64,000 nt of DNA from Winogradskyella marina (GCF_015645385.1 NZ_JADOET010000001.1:372001-436000), one strand, 5' to 3'; positions 19,052 to 29,057 are shown, numbered from the stretch's first letter. Notes: generated by a model from the letters alone, not told the origin. Translations and numbers: made by a program.

Positions 19052-21274
19052 TTACTGAGTTAGATTAAATACATGTTGAAACTTAACATCTGAACTTGGT
19101 GCAATAGCAATATCAAATTCACCTGTCTCCACTCCATAAGTCATTTCACTGTTATAAAACTTTAGATCATCAACCGAAATGGTAAACGTGACCGTTTTAG
19201 ATTCTCCTTTTTTAAGGAATATTTTTTGAAAGCCTTTCAATTCTTTAACAGGTCTTGTCACGCTTCCTACTTTATCATGAATATAGAGTTGTGCGATTTC
19301 ATGTCCATCAACATCTCCTATGTTTGAAATCGTAACGCTGGCTTCAATAGTATTATTAAATGTTAACTCATCCGAAGACAATTTTAAATCTGAGTACTCA
19401 AACTTTGTATAACTTAATCCATGTCCAAAAGCGAATAAAGGCGTGTTGGCCACATCGATATAATTACTTTTATAATCTTCTTTAGGATTGCTTTCAGGAA
19501 TTGGACGCCCTGTGTTTTTCATATTGTAATAAATAGGCACCTGACCTACATTTCTAGGAAAAGTAACCGTTAATTTCCCTGAAGGGTTTACCTTTCCAAA
19601 TAGTAAATCTGCAGTTGCAGCTCCTCCCATGGTACCAGGAAACCACACTTCTAAAATAGCATCTACTAAATGAATTTCATCCGATAGGTTTAGCGGACGA
19701 CCATTCATTAAGACTAAAGTGATATTTTTATTAGGATTAGCTTCTCTTATTTTTTGAATTAATTTTGGTTGAATTCCTGGAATTTTTAAATCGGTTCTTG
19801 ACGCTGCTTCACCACTCATATGATGATCTTCACCCATCACCAAAACAATTTCATCCGCTTGTTTTGATACTGAAATCGCGTCTTCGAAACCAGATTCGTC
19901 ATCCTTTAAAATCTCACAGCCTTTAGCATATAAAATTTGATTCGATGTTAGGTATTCTGAAACACCTTCAAATACACTAACCGCTTTTCCACCACGCTCT
20001 CCTTTTGCAGCCCAATTACCAATAATATCGGCTTCATCTTTTACCAAAGGGCCGATAAAGGCTATCTTTTTAGTGTTTTTTGAAAGCGGTAATACGTCAT
20101 TATTGTTTTGCAATAACACTGAAGAAGCCGCAGCAATCTCTCTAGCTTTCGCTAAAAACTCTGGTTTATATGCTGTATTGGCTTCACGGTCTTCATCGAT
20201 ATAACGGTAAGGATCATCAAACAATCCTAATTTAAATTTAGCTAGTAAAATTCGTTTACAAGCCTCATTAATATAAGCTTCAGGCACCTTGCCTTCTTCA
20301 ACTAATTTTTTAAGATGTAAACGATACACATGGCCTACCATATCCATATCTACACCAGCATTCATACCTATTCTAGCAGCATCAACACTATCTTTAGCAA
20401 AGCCATGCTGAATCATTTCATTAATAGAGGTATAATCTGAAACAACGAAGCCGTCAAATTTCCATTCTTCTCTAAGGATGTCTCTTAAGGTGAATTTATT
20501 ACCAGAAGTTGGTACTCCATTTAGTTCGTTAAACGCTGACATAAAAGTTTCTACTCCTGCTTCAACTGCTGCTTTAAAAGGTGGCAAATACACGTTTCGC
20601 AATTCACCTTCTCCCATATTTGTGGTATGATAATCACGTCCGGCTTGTGCCGCTCCATAAGCCACATAATGTTTAGCGCATGCTAAAATGGTATTTGGTT
20701 GCGATAAATCGTCTCCTTGAAACCCATGAATGTAAGCTTTACCCATTTCGTTATTCAGATACACATCTTCACCAGCACCTTCAGAAATTCGTCCCCAACG
20801 CGGTTCTCTAGATACATCTATCATTGGTGCAAATGTCCAATGAATACCTTCTGCAGACGCTTCTTCAGCTGCAATACGCGAACTTTCTTCAACCATGGCT
20901 AAGTCCCAACTTGCCGATAAGCCTAAATTGATGGGGAAAATAGTGCGGTGACCATGAATAACATCGTACCCAAATAATAATGGAATGCCTAAACGAGATT
21001 CTTCGACAGCAATGGTCTGTAAATCTCGCGTGCCTTTTACAGACATGGCATTGAGCATAGCTCCCATGTTGCCTTCGCGGATGTATTTCCCATTATCTGA
21101 CCCAACCACAGGTCCGGTTTGATCCCAATGACCACTATACATCACGGTTTGCCCTATTTTTTCCTGAAGCGTCATTAGATTCATTAACGAATCGACTTTA
21201 GCCTCATAATTTTGAGAAAAACCAGTACTAAGAGCACCAAATAGAATTATGTATAGAAATCTTAACTTCATCAT
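19052..21274 (-). CDS. GH3 beta-glucosidase (second of pair)
   Basis: 740 aa, exported (cleavage after GFS at about 20). N-terminal TIM barrel with FGYDVIHG, the KHYVAYG and GRD substrate-binding motifs, and nucleophile Asp280 in GFVVSDYTS. The alpha/beta sandwich has GEDHHMSGEAASR, likely with the acid/base Glu, and ends in an Fn3-like domain (VTRPVKELKGFQKI). With the GH144 genes nearby, a sophorosidase (beta-1,2-glucosidase) role is plausible. It starts 4 bp after the preceding GH3 stop; the two paralogues are clearly diverged. Confidence 0.93.
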   Translation of the reverse strand: MMKLRFLYIILFGALSTGFSQNYEAKVDSLMNLMTLQEKIGQTVMYSGHWDQTGPVVGSDNGKYIREGNMGAMLNAMSVKGTRDLQTIAVEESRLGIPLLFGYDVIHGHRTIFPINLGLSASWDLAMVEESSRIAAEEASAEGIHWTFAPMIDVSREPRWGRISEGAGEDVYLNNEMGKAYIHGFQGDDLSQPNTILACAKHYVAYGAAQAGRDYHTTNMGEGELRNVYLPPFKAAVEAGVETFMSAFNELNGVPTSGNKFTLRDILREEWKFDGFVVSDYTSINEMIQHGFAKDSVDAARIGMNAGVDMDMVGHVYRLHLKKLVEEGKVPEAYINEACKRILLAKFKLGLFDDPYRYIDEDREANTAYKPEFLAKAREIAAASSVLLQNNNDVLPLSKNTKKIAFIGPLVKDEADIIGNWAAKGERGGKAVSVFEGVSEYLTSNQILYAKGCEILKDDESGFEDAISVSKQADEIVLVMGEDHHMSGEAASRTDLKIPGIQPKLIQKIREANPNKNITLVLMNGRPLNLSDEIHLVDAILEVWFPGTMGGAATADLLFGKVNPSGKLTVTFPRNVGQVPIYYNMKNTGRPIPESNPKEDYKSNYIDVANTPLFAFGHGLSYTKFEYSDLKLSSDELTFNNTIEASVTISNIGDVDGHEIAQLYIHDKVGSVTRPVKELKGFQKIFLKKGESKTVTFTISVDDLKFYNSEMTYGVETGEFDIAIAPSSDVKFQHVFNLTQ

Positions 21275-21278
21275 GCTT

Positions 21279-23618
21279 TTATTTTGTCAATTCAAATTCA
21301 GCCATCATCTTGGTTGTAGAGTCTGTACCAACAAATACTTGGAATTCTCCAGGCTCTGCTACAAAATCTAAATCTGAATTATAGAATTTTAAGTCTTCAA
21401 CTGTTAGTTTAAAAGTGACTGTTTTAGTCGCTCCTTTTTCAATTTCAACCTTCAGAAAGCCTTTTAATTCTTTAACAGGTCTGGTCACTGAACCTACCAC
21501 GTCTCTTGTGTACAATTGCACCACTTCTTTACCGTCGTAGTCACCAGAATTAGTAACTTCTACAGAAACCTCAACAGAACCATCCATTCCGATGGTGGTT
21601 GTATTCAGTTTTAAATTTGAATAATCAAAGTTGGTATAGCTTAAACCGTATCCAAAAGGATATAAAGGTTCATTACGTTCATCGATATAGTTACTTCTGA
21701 ATTTTTCAAAGTTGCCTTCTTCATTCATTAAAGGTCTCCCTGTGTTTTTATGATTGTAGAAAATTGGAATTTGACCAACACTTCTCGGGAACGTAGCTGT
21801 TAACTTTCCTGAAGGATTTACATCACCAAATAACACATCTGAAATAGCTAAACCTGCTTCACTACCAGGGAACCACACATTAAGAATGGCTGGAACATTT
21901 TTATGTTCTTCAACCAAATCTAAAGGTCTTCCTGTAAATAAAACTAACACTACTGGCTTACCTGTTTTAAGCAAAGCATTTAATAAATCCTTTTGAACCT
22001 GAGGAATTCCTATTTCTGTTCTACTGCTACTTTCACCACTAAATTCTGCTGACTCACCAATAGCAGCAACAATGACGTCTGCTTTATTTGCAATGCTTAA
22101 TGCTTCGTCTAATAACTGCTTGTCCGTTCTTCCATCTCTAGGAATATCTTTACCAAACATAGTTGCTCTTTGCTCCAATTCTAAGTCGTAATCGAGATTA
22201 CTTCCTTTGGCATATAACACATTTGCCTTGTCACCTACAACAGTTTTTAAACCTGCTAAAAAAGGATTAGATTTATCTTGTTGTGTTGCCACACTCCAAG
22301 TACCAGCCATATTTACAGCATTATTTGCTAGAGGTCCAATTAAGGCAATTGTCCCTTCTTTTTTCAATGGTAACAGATTATCTTCATTTTTAAGCAACAC
22401 TGTAGATTCTGCTCCAACTTTTCTTGCAAAGGCTCTGTTCTCATCTGTAAAAACTTCATTTTTTGCTCTATCACTATCTAGATATCTATAAGGATCATCA
22501 AACAAACCTAGCTGATATTTAGCTGTCAGCATACGTTTTACAGCAATGTCTATATCTTCAATTTTCACCATGCCTTTATCCACAGCACCTTTTAAAGATT
22601 TTACAAATGCTGCAGAAGCCGAAGGAGAATCACCTGCCATATCCATATCGATTCCTGCATTTAAAGATTGCGCAACAACCTCTTCCTCGTTACCAACACC
22701 ATGCGCCATCATTTCGTAAATCCCAGTATAATCAGTAACTACAAAACCATTAAAACCCCAATCATCTCGTAATAAATCTGTAAGCAACCATTTATTTCCG
22801 GTTGCAGGTATGCCATCTATTTCGTTAAATGAAGCCATCACAGAACCAACGCCTGCATCTACAGCTGCTTTATACGGCTCTAGGTATTCGTTATACATTC
22901 TGATTTTACTCATATCTACTGTGTTGTAGTCACGACCAGCTTCAGACGCACCATATAATGCAAAGTGCTTAACACATGCCATTAATGTATTATTTTCACT
23001 CAAGTCATCTTGTTGATATCCTTTTACCATGGCTTCAGCAATTCTACTTCCTAAATAAGGATCTTCACCATTTCCTTCAGAAACACGTCCCCAACGCGGA
23101 TCGCGCGAAATATCTACCATTGGTGAAAAGGTCCAGTTAATACCATCTGCACTAGCTTCATTTGCAGCCATACGTGCCGTTTTTTCAATAAGTTCCATGT
23201 CCCAAGTCGATGATAAACCTAATGGAATTGGAAAGGTTGTTTCGTAACCATGAATAACATCCATTCCAAAAAGTAATGGAATTTTTAAGCGGCTTTCTTC
23301 AACCGCAATCTTTTGGACTGCTCTAATTTTTTCAACAGATTTGATATTAAACATACCACCTACTAAACCGTCTTGGATTTTTTTACCTACATCTGAGCTC
23401 TTGCCTAAACCTGTGGTAATATCTCCAGAAACAGGAAGATTAAGCTGTCCTATTTTTTCGTCTAAAGTCATTAGACCCAAAATAGAATCTACCTGAGCTT
23501 CAAAAGGATTGTTATTTTCAGAAGTTCTCTTTGTTGAATTCGAGTTTGAATTACAACTTGAAATAGTGAAAGTGATTAAAAAAAATGCTATTAGTTTAAA
23601 GTAAAATCGTTTTGTCAT
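21279..23618 (-). CDS. GH3 beta-glucosidase lipoprotein (first of pair)
   Basis: 779 aa. Lipobox ISSC puts the mature Cys at 22, so it is probably anchored in the outer membrane or periplasm, unlike the non-lipidated neighbour. Barrel motifs FGMDVIHGY, KHFALYG, GRDYNT, nucleophile Asp296 in GFVVTDYTG; second domain GESAEFSGESSSR; Fn3-like C-terminus. The differing localisation of the two GH3 enzymes suggests one acts on oligosaccharides at the membrane and the other in the periplasm. 4 bp after the esterase stop. Confidence 0.93.
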   Translation of the reverse strand: MTKRFYFKLIAFFLITFTISSCNSNSNSTKRTSENNNPFEAQVDSILGLMTLDEKIGQLNLPVSGDITTGLGKSSDVGKKIQDGLVGGMFNIKSVEKIRAVQKIAVEESRLKIPLLFGMDVIHGYETTFPIPLGLSSTWDMELIEKTARMAANEASADGINWTFSPMVDISRDPRWGRVSEGNGEDPYLGSRIAEAMVKGYQQDDLSENNTLMACVKHFALYGASEAGRDYNTVDMSKIRMYNEYLEPYKAAVDAGVGSVMASFNEIDGIPATGNKWLLTDLLRDDWGFNGFVVTDYTGIYEMMAHGVGNEEEVVAQSLNAGIDMDMAGDSPSASAAFVKSLKGAVDKGMVKIEDIDIAVKRMLTAKYQLGLFDDPYRYLDSDRAKNEVFTDENRAFARKVGAESTVLLKNEDNLLPLKKEGTIALIGPLANNAVNMAGTWSVATQQDKSNPFLAGLKTVVGDKANVLYAKGSNLDYDLELEQRATMFGKDIPRDGRTDKQLLDEALSIANKADVIVAAIGESAEFSGESSSRTEIGIPQVQKDLLNALLKTGKPVVLVLFTGRPLDLVEEHKNVPAILNVWFPGSEAGLAISDVLFGDVNPSGKLTATFPRSVGQIPIFYNHKNTGRPLMNEEGNFEKFRSNYIDERNEPLYPFGYGLSYTNFDYSNLKLNTTTIGMDGSVEVSVEVTNSGDYDGKEVVQLYTRDVVGSVTRPVKELKGFLKVEIEKGATKTVTFKLTVEDLKFYNSDLDFVAEPGEFQVFVGTDSTTKMMAEFELTK

Positions 23619-23622
23619 TGTA

Positions 23623-24432
23623 TTATTTTGTTTTTGAAAAAAGCCAATTTAAAAGTTCTGGTTCTGCAAAGGCTGGATCCCAGCTATTATGGTTTGCAAA
23701 GTCGTATAATGTTAATTTAGGAAATCCACCTGCACTAATGATTGCAGAGGCCATATTTAAAGATAATTTAGGATCAACCACATCATCTTTTGCTCCGTGT
23801 AATATCCATAAAGGAATAGTTTTAGCATAGGTGCCCACTGATGCTGGATCACCTCCACCACAGATTGGAATAGCAGCAGCAAATAGTTCGGGTTTACGAT
23901 AAATAATCTCAAACGTTCCCATGCCTCCCATAGATAAACCCATGGCATAAACCTGGTCTGTCTCTACATACGGTTTAGCCACCATCTCATCCATTAAATC
24001 TATCACCAATGCCATTGCTGCAGTTGGTGCTTCATTGTATTTATAATTAAAAGTGATTGGTTTTGTTGAGCGGTCTGCCTCTAACTTAGACCAATAATCA
24101 TTCTTAGGACATTGTGGAAAAATCACTATTGCTGGTAATGAGTCTCTATTTTTCTCACTCAAAAATAACTTACTCCCATGAGCGAGTTGTTTTTTATTAT
24201 CATCGCCTCGTTCGCCTGCTCCATGTAGCATCAATACTAATGGGTATTGCTTTGTCTCATCGAAATTTTTAGGCAAAAGCATTCTGTAATTAAGCGTGTC
24301 TTCACTTACAATATGATGTTCAAAAGAAAATGAATCTTTTGAAGCTTCAGTTTGTTGCTGTGCTTTTACGTCACATGAACTTAAAACCGTTGCACTAAAT
24401 ACTAAGATTAATAATAGATTTTTCATTTTCAT
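23623..24432 (-). CDS. Alpha/beta hydrolase lipoprotein (PhlC/prolyl-oligopeptidase-like esterase)
   Basis: 269 aa. Lipobox LSSC with Cys20. LVLMLHGAGERGDDNKKQL supplies the oxyanion hole, YAMGLSMGGMGTFEI the nucleophile Ser167, LWILHGAKDDVVDP the Asp and FANHNSWDPAF the His. This is the CE1/COG4099 esterase type common in PULs, often acting as acetyl or feruloyl esterase. 4 bp from its neighbours, so in the same transcript. Exact ester unknown. Confidence 0.86.
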   Translation of the reverse strand: MKMKNLLLILVFSATVLSSCDVKAQQQTEASKDSFSFEHHIVSEDTLNYRMLLPKNFDETKQYPLVLMLHGAGERGDDNKKQLAHGSKLFLSEKNRDSLPAIVIFPQCPKNDYWSKLEADRSTKPITFNYKYNEAPTAAMALVIDLMDEMVAKPYVETDQVYAMGLSMGGMGTFEIIYRKPELFAAAIPICGGGDPASVGTYAKTIPLWILHGAKDDVVDPKLSLNMASAIISAGGFPKLTLYDFANHNSWDPAFAEPELLNWLFSKTK

Positions 24433-24436
24433 TTAT

Positions 24437-25792
24437 TTAATATGTAAATCCTAGCGTGTTTAAACCATTTTGAACATCTTCATTCTGCATAAAAAGGTTC
24501 CACAATAAACCCGTTCTATGATTTTCAATCATAATAATTTCTGGTCCTTGGTCTATGGCTAAATACTGTTCCGTTACCCAATCAATATACTGAGGACTAA
24601 ACGCATCATAAAAACCAGCAGGTCCTAATAAAATGTCCTTTTTACCATAGAAATAACGCATTGCTGCTAATGATTTTTCTGGTGTATATGGAATTGAACT
24701 TATGGCTGCCGTTGGAGAAATAACCCCTAAATCATTTTCGGGATCATGTGCTGAATACCCTGTAGACCCATCTGCATTTCGACTATAACTCGCTGTTAAG
24801 CCCCAACAATCCTCTCCATAATCTCTATAGCCGTTTGGATTGGTAACGCAATGTTGGTAATTAATATTAGTATGGTTTACATTCAAATCCCAATAGTTGG
24901 CATACTGATCTGATAAATTCGTTGGGTTTAAACCTAAGAAAGAGTAATGCGCCCAAAATAAAGGTCCTGTGCCAGAACCTGCATGATCTAATATTAATGG
25001 AATACTATATTGACTTGCAGCCGTTACTATAGTTCCATTATTTGCCCATCCTTGGTGATATACTTCTGGATCTAAGGTGTAATCTGGTGACGCTGCACCT
25101 ATAATGAAAGCGATTAAAGTCTCATTATAACCTTTTAATTGCAGGTTGATTGCAAACCCATTGTTAGGACTCCAATGCCAATACAACTCATTTTGATTTT
25201 GTGTATACCAATCCCACTCAACACCTTTCCATAAGTCATCTGCTTGAGTTGCCAACGCAACCTCTTCAGTTGAACCGTCTTTAAAATACTCTTTTACGCA
25301 AATAAGCCCTTGTGCCAAGAAAGCAGTTTCAACTAAATCACCTCCGTTATCTTGATCACTAAACGGAATAGTACTACCATTTGTTCCATTAATCCAATGT
25401 GACCATGCTCCATGAAAACGATCTGCAGTTTCAAAGAAGTCAACAATTTGACTTAATCTATTAAAACCCTCAGCTCTTGTAATATAACCGCGTTCAATTC
25501 CAACGAGAATTGCCATGAGTCCAAAACCACTTCCTCCTGTAGTAACCACATTTTGACTGTTTGAAGAGGCATTTGGGTGGTAACGCTCTCTAGCAGCACC
25601 TGAATTAGCATCTGCAAAATCCCAAAAATACTTAAACGTGGTTTCTTGAGTTAAATCCATTAATTCCTCATCCGTTAATGGTATTACGGGATCGTCATCA
25701 CTCGGATCATAAGGTTCTTGGTAACCAGGTCCGTCATCTGAACCACAACTAAAAAACAATAACAACACTACCAATAAGCCGTAAACTCTCAT
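24437..25792 (-). CDS. GH144-family glycosidase (endo-beta-1,2-glucanase type), second copy
   Basis: 451 aa lipoprotein (FFSC, Cys16, then GSDDGPG). The whole mature part matches the glycoamylase/GH144 alpha/alpha barrel family: TFKYFWDFADANSGAARERYHPN, TTGGSGFGLMAILVGIERG, DNGGDLVETAFLAQGL, YWHWSPNNGFAINLQLKGYNE, FWAHYSFLGLNPTNLSDQYANYW, SPTAAISSIPYTPE and IMIENHRTGLLWN. Characterised GH144 enzymes cut beta-1,2-glucan to sophorooligosaccharides. It differs from the other copy by a longer acidic linker. Starts 5 bp after it. Confidence 0.9.
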   Translation of the reverse strand: MRVYGLLVVLLLFFSCGSDDGPGYQEPYDPSDDDPVIPLTDEELMDLTQETTFKYFWDFADANSGAARERYHPNASSNSQNVVTTGGSGFGLMAILVGIERGYITRAEGFNRLSQIVDFFETADRFHGAWSHWINGTNGSTIPFSDQDNGGDLVETAFLAQGLICVKEYFKDGSTEEVALATQADDLWKGVEWDWYTQNQNELYWHWSPNNGFAINLQLKGYNETLIAFIIGAASPDYTLDPEVYHQGWANNGTIVTAASQYSIPLILDHAGSGTGPLFWAHYSFLGLNPTNLSDQYANYWDLNVNHTNINYQHCVTNPNGYRDYGEDCWGLTASYSRNADGSTGYSAHDPENDLGVISPTAAISSIPYTPEKSLAAMRYFYGKKDILLGPAGFYDAFSPQYIDWVTEQYLAIDQGPEIIMIENHRTGLLWNLFMQNEDVQNGLNTLGFTY

Positions 25793-25797
25793 ACTAT

Positions 25798-27171
25798 TTA
25801 ATGTTTTTTATATTTGAAACCAAGCTTATCTAACCCTGATTGTACATCCTTATTTTTCATGAATAAATCCCACAATAAGCCTGTTCTATAATTCTCTATC
25901 ATTACCGGAATAGGACCTTGGTCTATTGCTAAATATCTTGATGCATACCAATTATGCTCAAAACTAACAGCATCATAAGGCCCATATTTCCCTACTAAAC
26001 TATCGTGATTTTTATACATATTTTCTAATACATGCATACTCTCTTTTGGAGTATATGGGAATGATGATAAAGCTGCTGTTGGCGATACAACTCCAATATC
26101 ATTTTCAGGACTGTGGCCATAATAACCTTTCACAGAATAACTCGATGTAAATCCCCAAAGACTATCCCCATAACCTTTAAAATTCTTTGGATTATCTACA
26201 GCATATTTATAATGAATTTTAGCCTGATTTTGAGTCAACTTCCAATAATCTGCATACTGATCGGACAAGCCATTTGGGTTTAAGCCTAAATAAGAATAAT
26301 GTGCCCAAAATAAGGGTCCAGTTAAATAGTCATTGTGTTCATAATAGTTTAATACAACCGCTTCATCATAGAATTTTTTATCAGAAACAATCTCTCCATC
26401 TTTTGCCCAACCTTTTTCGTAAACCGATTTAGTAATAGAATGTGTTGGAGACGCTGCTGCAAGTACATACATAATTAAACACTCATTATAACCACCAACT
26501 GGAAAATTCATATCCCAACCATAGTTAGGCGACCAATGCCAATACAAAACATCTTCACCATTTTTTGTGTACCAATCCCATTCTACACTTCTCCATAATC
26601 TGTCAATCTTAGCAACTAACTGTTTTTCTTTATCTGTATTCCCATTATAATACTCAGCAACTGTTAATAAACCTTGAATTAAAAACGCTGTTTCTACCAA
26701 ATCTCCACCATTATCTTTCTTTCCAAAGGGTATGACTTTACCAGTTTCTCCATTTAACCAATGTGGCCATGCTCCGTGAAAACGATCTGCTTTGTCGAGA
26801 AAATCAACAATTTTGAGGTATCTATTCAGTGCTTCCTCTTTTGGAATAAATCCCCTTTCAACACCTACTATAATGGCCATAAGGCCAAAACCGCTTCCGC
26901 CAGTAGTGACGGTGTTTTTTGGTGACGTTGGGTAAATATCGTCCATGTGAAGCCGTTCCCTTGCTAACCCTGAGTTTGGTTCTGCTCCTTCCCAAAAATA
27001 ATTGATGGTTTGTTTTTGAATAGTGTCTAATAATGGACTATCAAATACCACAACTTCTTCAGGTAAACTCTCAACTTGCGCTGTCTTCCCTTTAGAATTG
27101 TTGGTATTATTACAGCTCACTAAAAGCAATACTATCAAAACAAAATAGGCTATGTGCTTTGACTGTTTCAT
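25798..27171 (-). CDS. GH144-family glycosidase (endo-beta-1,2-glucanase type), first copy
   Basis: 457 aa lipoprotein (LLVSC, Cys20). Same family as the following gene: TINYFWEGAEPNSGLARERLHMD, TTGGSGFGLMAIIVGVERG, DNGGDLVETAFLIQGL, YWHWSPNYGWDMNFPVGGYNE, SDQYADYWKL, SPTAALSSFPYTPKE and VMIENYRTGLLWD. It is the first enzyme after the binding proteins, separated from them by a 128-bp spacer with a stem-loop. Lipidation suggests surface exposure, as expected for the initial endo-cleavage. GH144 plus GH3 resembles the known beta-1,2-glucan locus layout of Bacteroides. Confidence 0.9.
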   Translation of the reverse strand: MKQSKHIAYFVLIVLLLVSCNNTNNSKGKTAQVESLPEEVVVFDSPLLDTIQKQTINYFWEGAEPNSGLARERLHMDDIYPTSPKNTVTTGGSGFGLMAIIVGVERGFIPKEEALNRYLKIVDFLDKADRFHGAWPHWLNGETGKVIPFGKKDNGGDLVETAFLIQGLLTVAEYYNGNTDKEKQLVAKIDRLWRSVEWDWYTKNGEDVLYWHWSPNYGWDMNFPVGGYNECLIMYVLAAASPTHSITKSVYEKGWAKDGEIVSDKKFYDEAVVLNYYEHNDYLTGPLFWAHYSYLGLNPNGLSDQYADYWKLTQNQAKIHYKYAVDNPKNFKGYGDSLWGFTSSYSVKGYYGHSPENDIGVVSPTAALSSFPYTPKESMHVLENMYKNHDSLVGKYGPYDAVSFEHNWYASRYLAIDQGPIPVMIENYRTGLLWDLFMKNKDVQSGLDKLGFKYKKH

Positions 27172-27195
27172 TACAGAATCAAATTTTGGATAAAC

Positions 27196-27231
27196 TTTAG
27201 CTGCACTTATGACTTTATAAATGCAGCTAAA
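27196..27231 (-). other. Stem-loop between binding and enzyme modules of the PUL
   Basis: Perfect 10-bp arms TTTAGCTGCA (27196-27205) and TGCAGCTAAA (27222-27231) with a 16-nt loop, in the 128-bp gap between the LamG lipoprotein and the first GH144. No T run follows on the minus strand, so it is more likely an RNA-stability or processing element than a full terminator. Confidence 0.55.
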
Positions 27232-27299
27232 AGGTTGAAGACTAATTCAAAATATTTATAATTGATTATAAATTATGTACCTGAGTTAGACATAATATT

Positions 27300-29039
27300 T
27301 TAAAGACCATCATTCATCAATAAAGTCATTTCATCCGCAGAAAGCGCTTTTTTGAAAATAAACAATTCATCCATTTGACCTTTCTCAGTTTTATGATCCC
27401 ATCCACTAAAGTTAGGGTCTCCAGACATAATTGCTAAATCACCCACACCTGTCCAATCAATTCCTGGAAAATCACTTTCTCCCACTAATGCTCCGTCCAA
27501 GTACATTGCAGTCTTATCTTCCGAAATTACAAAGCCGACATGCACCCAATTATCAAGAGTTGGATCTATGGTCGCAGGATCTCCTGGATTAAGCCAAGTT
27601 GCGTTACTCCCATTACCAGCTAATAGAATAAACTTTTGTGCTGTTTCACTTCCTTCTCTAATGAGACCGAACCCACTAGGTTTGTCTGACGGAGATCCTG
27701 GCTCTGCTGGAGCAATATTAAGTATTCCTGCTCTTGTATCAGACCCATCCATTTTCAACCAAAATGCAGCGCTAAAGTTACTTCCTTGTGCCAATTCATC
27801 TGACGGTAGGTTTAGATATGAATCCGCAGCGCCTTGGTAGGCGTCACCAGATATTCCTCCGCTAAAATTAAAGCTTGGATTACCCACTTCACTTGCTACA
27901 TTGCCGCTAACAGCATCTTTATAATTACCATTAAAACTCATATATAAAGCCGCTTGATCTTTCAACATCACGGTTTGAATTTCACTTTGTGTAAGTGTGG
28001 TATTATACAATCTTAACTCATCCATTTGACCTTTCTCAGTGTTATGGCCCCATTCGCTAAAATTTGGCCCACCTGACATTATGGTTAAATCTCCAACATC
28101 AGTCCAATCAATACCCGCAAAATCACTCTGTCCTGCTAATTCGCCATTCAAATACAAGGCCACAGTACTTTCAGAAATTGAAATCCCTAAGTGTACCCAT
28201 TCTTCAAGTGTTGGGTCTATAGTTGCAGGATCACCTGGATTAAGCCAAGTGGCATTATCACCATTTCCGGTTAATAATATAAATTTCTGTGCTGAAGCAC
28301 TACCCTCACGAATTAAACCGAATCCACTAGGCTTATCTGATGGAGATGATGGATCAAGAGGAGCAATATTTAATATCCCTGATCTCGTATCTGAGCCATC
28401 TACTTTAAGCCAAAAAGTAGCACTAAAGTTACTTCCCTGAGCAAGTCCTTCCGACGGGAACGTTAAATAAGAATCCGCAGCCCCTTGATATGCAAGAGCT
28501 GATATGCCATTATCTGAAGTAAAGCCTGGATTTCCTACTTCTGTAGCAGAGGTTGAAGTGACCAAATCGGTAAAATCACCATTAAAAGGCATGTATAATA
28601 TTTCTCCAGGATATAACGGTGTATAAGGTGGTTCCTTCGTAAAATTTGTTGTTGCTGTAGTTTCATTTCCTACCAAATCAGTTGCAGTAACCGTTAGCGT
28701 ATGATCACCAATAGCTATGTTGTCATAAGTCAATTCTTTAATTACTATACGATAGTCCAAATAGCTTCCGGCAGAAAAATATGCAATTTGCATTCCATCC
28801 AAGGTTAATGTAATATCACCTACTTCAATATCATCTTGAACATTTATCTCAATATTTATTGTTGAAATTGGATTTGGCTCAAAAATAGACAATCCATCAA
28901 CAGGACTTATTATACTTACTATAGGTGCACCAGTATCTGGACCTGGATCTACTTCTGTGATTGGATCAATACCATCATAGCAAGACACCATCATTAACAT
29001 GGCTGCAATTGCTATTATATATTTATTAATTGTTTTCAT
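27300..29039 (-). CDS. Surface glycan-binding lipoprotein with two LamG domains
   Basis: 579 aa. Lipobox VSC, Cys20. Ig-like domain (about 35-135, TITLTLDG...HTLTVTATDLVGNETT), followed by two concanavalin A-like LamG (Laminin_G_3) domains at about 147-360 and 365-579. The two repeats are very similar to each other: both contain AYQGAADSYL, LAQGSNFSA, KPSGFGLIREGS, ATWLNPGDPATIDPTL and TEKGQMDEL. No catalytic residues; LamG domains bind carbohydrate. It sits where SusE/SusF-type surface glycan-binding proteins lie, 18 bp after SusD. Probably lets the complex bind two sites on one chain. Confidence 0.88.
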   Translation of the reverse strand: MKTINKYIIAIAAMLMMVSCYDGIDPITEVDPGPDTGAPIVSIISPVDGLSIFEPNPISTINIEINVQDDIEVGDITLTLDGMQIAYFSAGSYLDYRIVIKELTYDNIAIGDHTLTVTATDLVGNETTATTNFTKEPPYTPLYPGEILYMPFNGDFTDLVTSTSATEVGNPGFTSDNGISALAYQGAADSYLTFPSEGLAQGSNFSATFWLKVDGSDTRSGILNIAPLDPSSPSDKPSGFGLIREGSASAQKFILLTGNGDNATWLNPGDPATIDPTLEEWVHLGISISESTVALYLNGELAGQSDFAGIDWTDVGDLTIMSGGPNFSEWGHNTEKGQMDELRLYNTTLTQSEIQTVMLKDQAALYMSFNGNYKDAVSGNVASEVGNPSFNFSGGISGDAYQGAADSYLNLPSDELAQGSNFSAAFWLKMDGSDTRAGILNIAPAEPGSPSDKPSGFGLIREGSETAQKFILLAGNGSNATWLNPGDPATIDPTLDNWVHVGFVISEDKTAMYLDGALVGESDFPGIDWTGVGDLAIMSGDPNFSGWDHKTEKGQMDELFIFKKALSADEMTLLMNDGL

Positions 29040-29057
29040 TTTTTAAAGTTTTAATTA

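Noticed and set aside
28039-28440. Open frame antisense to the LamG gene, similar to one at 27568-27840
   Set aside because: The similarity merely reflects the LamG duplication on the other strand.
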